Assembly (NCBI GenBank): GCA_947646015.1
Contig: CANSEY010000002.1
Location: 62,001-126,000 of the forward strand
Direction of reading: 5' to 3'
DNA from: an uncultured Bacteroides sp.
GTDB lineage: Bacteria; Bacteroidota; Bacteroidia; Bacteroidales; Bacteroidaceae
Length of the DNA stretch: 64,000 bases
Part shown: piece by piece, positions 10,587 to 17,807 of the stretch
How the letters are laid out: every line of letters begins with the position of its first letter
How positions within the stretch are numbered: the first letter of the stretch is position 1
Notes under the pieces: generated by a model
Database searches by the model: none
Told to the model about the DNA's origin: nothing
What the model saw: only the letters and a program-made list of their open reading frames with translations
Made by a program: the position numbers and the translations under genes

Positions 10587-11978
10587 ATGAGGCCGATAAA
10601 ACTAATTTGGGGTATTGGAGGGACACTATTGGTAGCTTTATTAATAGGTTGTTATTTCTATCAGAGAAGTAATGAGATGATGCGTGTGGAATCAAAAAAT
10701 CTATTCATACAGGCATTAAAAGGTGAAATGCTGCGAATGGAAAGGGAACTGGATCTATCATGTGTGTCTATGAATGTATCGGGTGCAACGGCTCTTTGGA
10801 CCAGACTTTCTGTGAAAACTGAGTTTGGTACAAAAGATTATGTTGTAGATGTAAAAAAGGATTTGAAAAATATATCTTCTGATTTTAATGAGCGTTCTTT
10901 GCATTCTGTTGTTTGCATGGAGAAGCAGCTTTCTGCTGATACTTTGAATCGGATTTGGGCAGATAGTTTGAGAATGCGGCATATTGTCGCTAAAACCTCT
11001 GTACAGGTAGTTAGTGCCGATTCAAGTAAATGTATTCGTTCTGAAGGGAGTTGTGACAATAATTGTTTTGTATCGCCCATTTGGATTGCCTATGTCGGGA
11101 ACGAGTGTGAGGTAGAGGTTGCCGGTTTTTTATCTTCTACTTGTTGGTCGGTGATTCGATACTCTTCTTCTTCATTTGTCCTTATTGTTGGAGTGACTTT
11201 TATACTTTTTGCTTTTTTCTACTATGTGTATAAGGTGAAAAAACATTTGTCTGATTCGGAGGTTGAAGAAGAGCTTCTAAAGGAAAGGCTGGAGAAGGAG
11301 AGAGAGCGGTATCAAGATTTAGAAGAGAAACGCAGGCAATATGAACAACAATTGAATTTGCTTCAACAAGAAGAAAAAATGCGGATAAGAGAACTGAGTG
11401 ATCTACGGGAGAAGCATAAACAAAAAGAAGCTCAGATTGAAGTATTGTCAGTAGAGAAGAAACGTAGCAAAGAACAGCAAAGTATTCTTGAAAAGGAATG
11501 TCAAGAGGGTATGCTCCAAATAACGATGCTTTCCGATAAATTGGAAAAGGAAAAGATAGACCGGGGAGAGCTTCAACAAAAGTTGGCTGCATGCGAACTG
11601 CAAATAGCGGAACTGAGAAAAATAAAAGAAATGTTGGGTGAAGAATTAGTCATTTATAAACTCTGTTCAGGGTTGACTTTTGATCCTCGAAATCATATTT
11701 TGGATTGTGCCGGAAACCGGATAAAACTGGATGCTCAGGGTAGCCGGCTTTTACTCCTTTTTTTAGAGGCCTCTGAAAATAAACTATCATATGAAGAACT
11801 GCTTGAAATGATGTGGGCTGATCGTCGAAAGGATAAGAATCGTTTATGGACGGCTGTTTCTCGTTTGCGTAAAGCTTTAGCGCCTACTCGTGTTATCATA
11901 AAGGTGAAAAATGAAGGCGGGTATCAGTTAGTGCTGCCTAAGGAGAGTGATGACTTCTCGCAGAGAGAACTCTTTTGA
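10587..11978 (+). CDS. Membrane-bound winged-helix regulator of NVEALA locus 1
   Basis: This 463-residue protein has TM1 (about 7-24), a periplasmic domain (25-195), TM2 (about 196-215), a long Glu/Lys-rich coiled coil (about 222-355) and a C-terminal winged helix (about 362-452). The winged helix resembles OmpR/Trans_reg_C domains (LSYEELLEMMWADRRKDKNR, then WTAVSRLRKAL and GGYQLVLP). It has no receiver or kinase domain, so it reads as a one-component sensor that binds DNA from the membrane. The topology is the reverse of ToxR/CadC, whose winged helix is N-terminal. The periplasmic domain is homologous to the regulator at 60228: LHSVVCMEKQLSADTLNRIW (105-124) and YVGNECEVEVAGFLS (169-183). 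It is followed at once by putative operator repeats and the first NVEALA gene. The function is inferred. Confidence 0.8.
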   Translation: MRPIKLIWGIGGTLLVALLIGCYFYQRSNEMMRVESKNLFIQALKGEMLRMERELDLSCVSMNVSGATALWTRLSVKTEFGTKDYVVDVKKDLKNISSDFNERSLHSVVCMEKQLSADTLNRIWADSLRMRHIVAKTSVQVVSADSSKCIRSEGSCDNNCFVSPIWIAYVGNECEVEVAGFLSSTCWSVIRYSSSSFVLIVGVTFILFAFFYYVYKVKKHLSDSEVEEELLKERLEKERERYQDLEEKRRQYEQQLNLLQQEEKMRIRELSDLREKHKQKEAQIEVLSVEKKRSKEQQSILEKECQEGMLQITMLSDKLEKEKIDRGELQQKLAACELQIAELRKIKEMLGEELVIYKLCSGLTFDPRNHILDCAGNRIKLDAQGSRLLLLFLEASENKLSYEELLEMMWADRRKDKNRLWTAVSRLRKALAPTRVIIKVKNEGGYQLVLPKESDDFSQRELF

Positions 11979-12034
11979 TGTAAGTTCTTGTAAGGAGGCA
12001 TTTTATTGATTTTCAACTTGTAAGTTTTAGTAAG
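11979..12034 (+). promoter_or_regulatory. Putative regulator operator: GTAAG half-sites at 10-bp spacing
   Basis: GTAAG occurs at 11980, 11990, 12020 and 12030: two pairs with exact 10-bp internal spacing, set 40 bp apart, all on one face of the helix. The pairs share TGTAAGTT-x-T-x-GTAAGGA. The proximal pair ends about 33 bp before the -7 box at 12067, the usual place for an activator. The array starts directly after the regulator stop codon. Similar TGTCAG half-sites precede the paralogous peptide gene at 61444. Confidence 0.6.
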
Positions 12035-12066
12035 GAACGTTTTCTTAATAGATAGAAAAAATCGTC

Positions 12067-12074
12067 TATATTTG
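12067..12074 (+). promoter_or_regulatory. -7 box TATATTTG of the first NVEALA gene
   Basis: This is an exact TAnnTTTG match 27 bp before the ATG at 12102. There is no good TTTG at -33, consistent with an activator-dependent promoter. Confidence 0.6.
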
Positions 12075-12101
12075 TTATGTGTTACTAAAACAACCGAGTA
12101 T

Positions 12102-12323
12102 ATGAAAAAGTTTTTAAAAGCAATTGGCTGCTTTGCCATTTTTGTATTGGCTGTATTCTCGTATTTCAGAGAGCAACCTTATAAGTTGGATTCTTTGTCG
12201 TTACAGAATGTTGAAGCATTGGCTGAAGGTGAGGAATATACACATATTTCTTGTATAGGTGTAGGCTCTTTGGATTGTCCTGTTAATCATAGTGGTGTGA
12301 AGTATATATTTAAAGGATATTAA
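12102..12323 (+). CDS. NVEALA-family small exported peptide, locus 1 peptide A
   Basis: This 73-residue protein has a basic start and a hydrophobic segment (about 6-22), then LSLQNVEALAEGE with the exact NVEALA motif that names the family. The remaining C-terminal part has two cysteines (SCIGVGSLDCP). The tail is clearly related to that of the peptide at 61444 (TSCYGSGNVDCP), so the two are orthologous positions in paralogous loci. The family's function is not established. I infer export through the N-terminal hydrophobic segment and a mature tail with one disulfide. An upstream TTG at 12072 in the same frame overlaps the -7 box and is rejected. Confidence 0.82.
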   Translation: MKKFLKAIGCFAIFVLAVFSYFREQPYKLDSLSLQNVEALAEGEEYTHISCIGVGSLDCPVNHSGVKYIFKGY

Positions 12324-12555
12324 ATATTTAATTGGGTTGGGAAGGGGGTGGAACGATGCATGCTCTGGAAAAGTTTAGAATCGTCCACTCCCGGAAAAAC
12401 CTTCAAAAGAAAGGAGGTTTATAGGTTACAAAGGTAATGAATTTAAGTAAGAATCAGTAGGTGCATCATTTACTTTTTCTGCGGGTGGATGATTCCCCGA
12501 AAAAGAGACACAAGAAACAACAAAATTATTAACCTCATAAAAATGTATAAAAATT
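12324..12555 (+). other. Structured 232-bp spacer between NVEALA peptides A and B
   Basis: No gene is seen. One hairpin is clear: AACCTTC (12398-12404) with GGAGGTT (12413-12419) and an A-rich loop. A weaker GTGGAACGAT/ATCGTCCAC pairing lies upstream of it. The spacer may attenuate or stabilise the peptide mRNA. A corresponding 179-bp spacer separates the two peptide genes of locus 2. Confidence 0.4.
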
Positions 12556-12825
12556 ATGGGTAAGAAAATCTTCGCGACCTTGATAGTCGCTGTAGTCGCA
12601 ACTTTTGCAGGCTACAATATATATCAGTCACAGAGAGCGAAAAATACAATGTCGGAATTGGCGATGGCTAATGTGGAAGCATTGGCTGATATTAATGAAA
12701 CAGATTCTTCTGGGCAAACATTATATTGTTGCGGTAATGAAGATACATGCGCTAAAGGAGAAGATGAGGATACTGGCGAAGAGTTTATCATTCATGGTGT
12801 ACTATCTAGTAAAAAATGTAAATAA
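12556..12825 (+). CDS. NVEALA-family small exported peptide, locus 1 peptide B
   Basis: This 89-residue protein has an N-terminal hydrophobic segment (about 4-20), a short polar spacer, then SELAMANVEALAD with the exact NVEALA motif. The tail after the motif is acidic and has four cysteines: YCCGNEDTC and a terminal KKCK. The CCGNED core is shared with the next gene at 12840. The even cysteine count suggests two disulfides or a metal site; this is an inference. The 14-nt gap to peptide C implies co-transcription. Confidence 0.8.
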   Translation: MGKKIFATLIVAVVATFAGYNIYQSQRAKNTMSELAMANVEALADINETDSSGQTLYCCGNEDTCAKGEDEDTGEEFIIHGVLSSKKCK

Positions 12826-12839
12826 AATAGATGTAATAT

Positions 12840-13079
12840 ATGAAAAAATATATATATGCGTTCTTTTTTGCTTCTTTGATTATTGTCGCTTTGGGATTAA
12901 AGGCAAAGATAAAGAGTGATACTGAATTTTCGGAACTTACTTTAAGTAATATTGAGGCTTTAGGAATGGAAGAAACCGATGGGGCTAAAGACTATTGGTG
13001 TTGTGGAAATGAGGATGTTTGTGCAGAGGGACCTCACTATAAAATAAAAGGAAAACTTAAAGAGAATCCTTGTAAATGA
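12840..13079 (+). CDS. NVEALA-like small exported peptide, locus 1 peptide C
   Basis: This 79-residue protein has an N-terminal hydrophobic segment (about 4-20) and the diverged motif SELTLSNIEALGMEE (Ile for Val, Gly for the last Ala). The tail has four cysteines in the same pattern as peptide B: YWCCGNEDVC and a terminal NPCK. Peptides B and C look like a tandem duplication. Family membership rests on the motif, size and position; the function is unknown. Confidence 0.78.
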   Translation: MKKYIYAFFFASLIIVALGLKAKIKSDTEFSELTLSNIEALGMEETDGAKDYWCCGNEDVCAEGPHYKIKGKLKENPCK

Positions 13080-13102
13080 GTGTAATAAGAAAGGGGTGAT
13101 TT

Positions 13103-13145
13103 AAACTGCTTCATGTTAGGAATGTGTCATTGAGGCAGTTTTGAC
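13103..13145 (+). terminator. Probable terminator after the NVEALA peptide genes
   Basis: AAACTGCTTCA (13103-13113) pairs with TGAGGCAGTTT (13131-13141) apart from one G-U. The T-run after it is short (TTTTGACTTTT), so termination may be partial. Confidence 0.55.
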
Positions 13146-13328
13146 TTTTGAAAAAATACGTTTGATTTCAGTTGTATGAGCATATGTGTTATAAAGTAAA
13201 AGAAAAAAATGCTAACTTGATACAGTTTATTTTACCTCATTCTGGTTATGGTTAAGAAAATACTGGTTGATAAATATGATCTTTTTGTTTTATCCAGTCT
13301 TATTCATTATTTAATAAACTTATTATAT

Positions 13329-14396
13329 ATGTGTGAAATAAGATTTCTTTTATTTATATTATTTATGGGGTGCTTATGTGCTTGTGGGCGCGTTGACTTA
13401 AAATCTCCCAAGACCTTGTTCTCTAGCGTATCAGAGATATCAGAAGTTGAATGGAGTATAGAAGCTGATTCTTTAGCTAGAGTTGAAGGTATACAATGTA
13501 ATGATTCTGTTTTATTGGTCTTTGATTTTTATTCAGGTAAGAGTTACTCTTTATTTGATATTTATTCAGGTAAGATGATATCTCGTTTAGGCTCGATTGG
13601 GCAGGGAAGGGATGAAATACCATTAGGCGTTTTTGGATATATTGAGAATAATAGATTTTATATTTACTATGATCAGACAGGTTATATTGGCAAATTTAAT
13701 CTCGATTCTTGTTCTGTTATTCTTGACTGTCCACCTGTTTGTCTCGCTAAGTATAAAATACCCGGAGCTCAGATTTCTAAAATCGCAGTAGTGAATGATA
13801 GCCTTTTTTTAGGGGCAGGTACTTACAACGCAGAATATCAATATCTACTTTTTGATAATAAAAGTAATGTAATTGATTCTGCGGTGACTATATATAATTC
13901 GAATGAAGCGAATTTAAATATATATCATAAATTTTTGTCTAATCAGGGACGATTAAGGAAACGTCCAGGAAAATCTCAATTTGTATATTCAATAAACAAT
14001 TCATCTAACATTGATTTTTTCGAAATTAAAAACAATAAGATTAATTTGATTAAATCTTTGCGATTTAATAATCCGGAATATACACCTACCCAAGATGGTG
14101 ATTATAGCAGGGTTCTTTTTTCAGACAACAATGTTATTGGTTATATTGATATAGGTGTTACAGATAAATATGTATATACATTATATACAAATAAGAAAAT
14201 ATGTGATAATAATACTTATAATGATCTAAGTTCAACCACTGTATTGGTTTTTGATTGGAATGGAAATCCTGTGAAACAATATGAGTTATCAAAAGAGGCA
14301 TATTATATTACTATAGATAAAACATTACAAAGAATGTACGCAGTGGTGAGAAAGCCAGATATGGGTTGGACTATTGTATGCTATGCTATAGATTAA
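13329..14396 (+). CDS. BF3164-like lipoprotein (six-bladed propeller type), locus 1
   Basis: This 355-residue lipoprotein has a lipobox around LCAC (Cys19), then repeated beta-rich blades (for example DSVLLVFDFYSGKSYSLFD and SIGQGRDEIPLGVFGYI). This matches the TolB-like 6-bladed propeller family named after BF3164, common beside NVEALA genes in Bacteroides. The GQGRDE segment parallels GQGPEE in the locus 2 homologue at 62188. Its ligand is unknown; a surface or periplasmic binding role is likely. I start at ATG 13329 because the upstream ATG at 13248 adds 27 residues before the signal sequence. The sequence is more AT-rich than the housekeeping genes. Confidence 0.78.
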   Translation: MCEIRFLLFILFMGCLCACGRVDLKSPKTLFSSVSEISEVEWSIEADSLARVEGIQCNDSVLLVFDFYSGKSYSLFDIYSGKMISRLGSIGQGRDEIPLGVFGYIENNRFYIYYDQTGYIGKFNLDSCSVILDCPPVCLAKYKIPGAQISKIAVVNDSLFLGAGTYNAEYQYLLFDNKSNVIDSAVTIYNSNEANLNIYHKFLSNQGRLRKRPGKSQFVYSINNSSNIDFFEIKNNKINLIKSLRFNNPEYTPTQDGDYSRVLFSDNNVIGYIDIGVTDKYVYTLYTNKKICDNNTYNDLSSTTVLVFDWNGNPVKQYELSKEAYYITIDKTLQRMYAVVRKPDMGWTIVCYAID

Positions 14397-14453
14397 TTTT
14401 TATACTTATGTAATGATTGATTTTATTGATAATTCTTGTTGGATATATTGAGT

Positions 14454-15317
14454 ATGCGTATTTTATATGTTTTGTTTTTTCTTTTGACTTTAAACTCATG
14501 TCAAAAAGTGAAAGAAAAAGAAGTTGTCAGGCTGATGAAAGAGTGGAATAGAAAAGAAGTTCTTTTTCCTGATGATTTGCTATTTACTGTATTGGAAAAA
14601 GATACATTAAAGGAGATTCCTAAGAGTGATTATACTATAATTACTTATGTTGATTCTATTGGTTGTACGAGTTGCAAATTGAAATTGCAGAACTGGCTTC
14701 TTCTTGAAAGAAAATTGAGAAGCATAACAAATAAAAGGGTCTCTTGTCTATTTGTTATACATCCCAAGAGTAAAAAAGAGGTTAACTATATTTTACAGGA
14801 GAATCATTTTGATTGTCCTGTCTGCATTGATGATTCTGATATATTCAATAAGTTGAATAAATTTCCTGCAAATATTATGTATCAGACATTTTTACTTGAT
14901 GCGGGCAATAAAGTAGTGGCTATTGGAAATCCCATTCATAATGATAGAATAAAGAAATTATACTTGGATATTATTTCTGGAAATAAGATGACTTCTAAAA
15001 AGGGAAGTATGCAAACAGAAATAACTGTTTCTGAAACATTATTTGATTTTGGGAAAATTTCGTTTAAAGAATCACAAAAGTGTATTTTTACATTACAAAA
15101 TACTGGTAAGGCTTTACTAGTTATTGATGATGTGAATACTTCTTGCGGTTGTACTTCTGTACAGTATTCTAAAGAACCTGTCAAACCTGGGGAGTCTTTA
15201 AGAATAACTGTGATCTATAAAGCGGATCATCCGGAACACTTTAGGAAAACTATTACAATATATTGTAATGTTCCTACTTCTCCTCTGCAATTGAAAATAA
15301 CTGGAAATGCTGAATAA
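14454..15317 (+). CDS. Lipoprotein with thioredoxin-like (CTSC) and DUF1573 domains
   Basis: This 287-residue protein has a lipobox LTLNSC (Cys16). The N-terminal domain looks thioredoxin-like: a strand YTIITYVDSIG leads directly into CTSC (71-74), and a later segment matches the strand LLDAGNKVVAIGNP. From about residue 187 there is a DUF1573 domain (TLFDFGKISF, then SCGCTSVQYSKEPVKPGE), an Ig-like fold common in Bacteroidetes lipoproteins. The gene follows the BF3164-like gene. A TTG at 14436 is in frame but ATG 14454 precedes the signal directly. Given the cysteine-rich peptides nearby, a redox role on them is plausible but unproven. The locus 2 counterpart (63393) has only the CxxC part. 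Confidence 0.75.
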   Translation: MRILYVLFFLLTLNSCQKVKEKEVVRLMKEWNRKEVLFPDDLLFTVLEKDTLKEIPKSDYTIITYVDSIGCTSCKLKLQNWLLLERKLRSITNKRVSCLFVIHPKSKKEVNYILQENHFDCPVCIDDSDIFNKLNKFPANIMYQTFLLDAGNKVVAIGNPIHNDRIKKLYLDIISGNKMTSKKGSMQTEITVSETLFDFGKISFKESQKCIFTLQNTGKALLVIDDVNTSCGCTSVQYSKEPVKPGESLRITVIYKADHPEHFRKTITIYCNVPTSPLQLKITGNAE

Positions 15318-15413
15318 TTTAATGTTTATATTTAGTACTTATGATCTCTGTTGACAGATTTTATATATGTATGTCCCCTCAGCTTGAATATATGTTGCTA
15401 AATATAGGTAGTT

Positions 15414-15472
15414 AACCTTGGATCATTGCATTGGAACCTATAAATGTTATGGTTCAAGGTTGATTTTTATTT
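15414..15472 (+). terminator. Hairpin terminator after the DUF1573 gene
   Basis: AACCTTG (15414-15420) pairs with CAAGGTT (15455-15461), and GAACC (15434-15438) with GGTTC (15451-15455). The stem is followed by GATTTTTATTT. It separates the propeller/DUF1573 genes from the kelch gene. Confidence 0.6.
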
Positions 15473-15484
15473 AATATTTGTTAT

Positions 15485-16765
15485 ATGAGAAGTCTGTTTT
15501 TAATATTCTTTTTTTGCTATGTAACTGGGAAAGCCCAGGACAGAGCGTGTGTCGTGAGTGAAAAGGATAGCATTCCTCTTTCAAATGTATATATCTGTTT
15601 GAAAGATAGGAGAGTCATAGTTATCAGTGATGAAAATGGGGTGTTCTCATTAGAGAAATATGATTCGTTGTCATTGAATGATACTTTATATTTTTCTCAT
15701 ATTAATTATTTGCACAAGAAATTGTCTTATGGTGATTTAATTAAAAATAGATGTACCGTTTTTTTGAAAGAAAATAATCGGGTTTTAGAAGAAGTATCTA
15801 TTTTTAGCAATAGGCATTTAAATCGCTTTTTGCATTATGAAATATTGTCTCCATTGAAAAGAGGAGTCTATTCGTTTGCTTCGGTCTTGGTAGATGGGCA
15901 GATTTATATTGTAGGAGGGAGTACATCGTGCGGTCCCTTTCAGAGTAATATACGTTCTACTCTATTTTGGGAGAAATATAGTAACATGATGTATAGATAT
16001 GATATCAAGCAAGATAAGTGGGAGACGATCAGGCATAAGTTTAGAGAAAGGGCATATCATACGGCGGGTTATTATGATGGAAAAATTTTTATTTTAGGGG
16101 GAAAGAGATTATCTGAAACCAGAATTGTTGATTATCTGGATAATGCAATAGAAATATATGATATTAAGCGTGATACCGTCTGGACAGATTATACTAATCC
16201 GCATCAAGCGACTTTATTGGGATCCGTTGTGTATAAAGACAATATGATTGTTTTAGGCGGTGTTAAAAAGGTTTTGCAAAATAATGAAGGAGTCTATTCG
16301 GATGAAATGCATTTATGGAATTTAAAATCCGGCTATTGGTATGAATTGGGAAAAATGCCGATTGGGCAAGCTCCTGAAACAATTCTGGTTGATCATTGTA
16401 TTTATTTAATCGGAAATCGTAACGGTGGCGGACGGAGTATTGAATGTTATAACTTATTGACAGGGGCATGGGCCAATGCCGGACGTTTGTTATATCGGCT
16501 TGGCTGGCCTAGTTTGGCTTATCATAATGATATAATTTATATTTTTGAACAAGGTGTTGTACAGACGTTTAATATAAAAAGCAGGCAAGTTCGTTCGTAT
16601 ATGATAGATCTGAAATTGAAATCTCCAGCTTTGTATTACTTTGATGGGAAATTATATATTTTGGGCGGATTTTATATGGGAGATCCTTCGCGCAATGTAT
16701 ATAGTGTTGATCTGAAGGAATTTGATAAAACAGAAGTCGATTATTATTATAACAATGTAAGATAA
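15485..16765 (+). CDS. Exported kelch-type beta-propeller protein
   Basis: This 426-residue protein has a signal peptide (about 1-18, ending in GKAQ). It continues with a short carboxypeptidase-regulatory-like domain (about 20-105: DSIPLSNVYICL, SDENGVFSLEKYD). From about residue 120 there are kelch repeats: GQIYIVGGST, GKIFILGGKR, DNMIVLGGV, GKLYILGG, each with the typical hydrophobics-GG-W spacing. This suggests a galactose-oxidase-like or kelch propeller that binds ligands rather than a catalytic protein. It lies at the end of locus 1 behind a terminator and has no counterpart visible in locus 2, so its membership in the NVEALA system is uncertain. Confidence 0.75.
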   Translation: MRSLFLIFFFCYVTGKAQDRACVVSEKDSIPLSNVYICLKDRRVIVISDENGVFSLEKYDSLSLNDTLYFSHINYLHKKLSYGDLIKNRCTVFLKENNRVLEEVSIFSNRHLNRFLHYEILSPLKRGVYSFASVLVDGQIYIVGGSTSCGPFQSNIRSTLFWEKYSNMMYRYDIKQDKWETIRHKFRERAYHTAGYYDGKIFILGGKRLSETRIVDYLDNAIEIYDIKRDTVWTDYTNPHQATLLGSVVYKDNMIVLGGVKKVLQNNEGVYSDEMHLWNLKSGYWYELGKMPIGQAPETILVDHCIYLIGNRNGGGRSIECYNLLTGAWANAGRLLYRLGWPSLAYHNDIIYIFEQGVVQTFNIKSRQVRSYMIDLKLKSPALYYFDGKLYILGGFYMGDPSRNVYSVDLKEFDKTEVDYYYNNVR

Positions 16766-17062
16766 AAATATTTAATTGCAGCCCGGTTCTTATACCATTT
16801 CTTTATGATGGGAATACTTTTTCTATAAGATTATTTATTAGCAACTGATATATCACAAGGAATTGTATAAATATAGTCCTCAGTCAAAGCAGGATAGTGA
16901 GAAAATTAACTTCTTCTTTTGTTCTCAGCGGAATAAGAGATATGCCATCAGATAGGTCATTTTGTTAGCTTCGTTTTGCTGATATATGCGGGATTGGAAG
17001 TACTTTATTATAGGATTGACCCTCTTTCTATCCGCATGACATTCAGGATAGGAAAAAAGTCT
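16766..17062. other. Intergenic gap with no gene seen
   Basis: This AT-rich gap lies between the kelch gene and the two-component operon. I see no conserved open reading frame, clear hairpin or repeat before the promoter box at 17063. Confidence 0.5.
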
Positions 17063-17070
17063 TAACTTTG
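17063..17070 (+). promoter_or_regulatory. -7 box TAACTTTG of the two-component operon
   Basis: This is an exact TAnnTTTG match 50 bp before the response regulator ATG at 17121. Confidence 0.6.
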
Positions 17071-17120
17071 TGCCGTTCAGGTTGATCGGGACGAATAACA
17101 TACAATAAAAAAGACTCTTT

Positions 17121-17807
17121 ATGTACAGCATACTAATCATTGAAGACGAACAGCGGGTGGCCGATTTGCTTCGCGCCGGTTTGGAAGAGAACGGTTACAA
17201 CTGTCTGGTAGCTTACGATGGAGCTATGGGGCTGAGAATGTTCCGGGCAAATACGTTCGACCTTGTCATTTCGGACATTGTGCTCCCCAAGATGGACGGA
17301 TTTGAATTGTGCAAAGAGATTCGGGCTGCTAACCCTGCCATTCCTATCCTGATGCTCACCGCATTGGGCAGTACGGACGACAAACTGGATGGGTTTGATG
17401 CCGGAGCGGATGATTACATGGTGAAACCCTTCGACTTCAGGGAGCTGTATGCTCGTATCCGGGTTCTTCTGAAACGAAAACTTGCAGTAGTGACTGATGT
17501 GGAGGAAGAGTTAAATTATGCAGACTTATCCGTAAACCTGTTGGACAAGAGCGTAAAGAGGGCGGGACGGGACATTAAGCTCTCTCCCAAAGAATACAAC
17601 CTGCTGGTATATATGATCGAGAATGCAGAGAAAGTTGTCAGTCGGATGGATATAGCCGACAAAGTGTGGAACACGCACTTCGACACGGGTACGAACTTCA
17701 TTGATGTCTATATCAACTATCTCCGTAAGAAAATAGACCGTGACTTCGATACTAAACTCATACACACAAAGACAGGCATGGGATTTATTCTCACCGATAA
17801 GTTATGA
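17121..17807 (+). CDS. OmpR-family response regulator
   Basis: This 228-residue regulator has an N-terminal receiver (1-115) with Asp52 as the phospho-acceptor in LVISDIVLPKMDG, acidic residues EDE at 8-10 and the conserved Lys in DYMVKPFD. The C-terminal winged helix (about 125-226) contains LSPKEYNLLVYMIENAEKVV and TNFIDVYINYLRKKID. The stop codon overlaps the kinase start by 4 nt, so the two are coupled. Four TCTAA half-sites at 11-bp spacing occur just before the adjacent Mg2+ ATPase gene and are its likely targets. It resembles CusR/RprY-type regulators, but its stimulus is not shown. Confidence 0.92.
   Translation: MYSILIIEDEQRVADLLRAGLEENGYNCLVAYDGAMGLRMFRANTFDLVISDIVLPKMDGFELCKEIRAANPAIPILMLTALGSTDDKLDGFDAGADDYMVKPFDFRELYARIRVLLKRKLAVVTDVEEELNYADLSVNLLDKSVKRAGRDIKLSPKEYNLLVYMIENAEKVVSRMDIADKVWNTHFDTGTNFIDVYINYLRKKIDRDFDTKLIHTKTGMGFILTDKL

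Noticed and set aside
11979-12050. A CRISPR-like array from the regular GTAAG repeats
   Set aside because: The repeats are only 5-18 bases, occur in two pairs, and have no spacers of CRISPR length or cas genes nearby.
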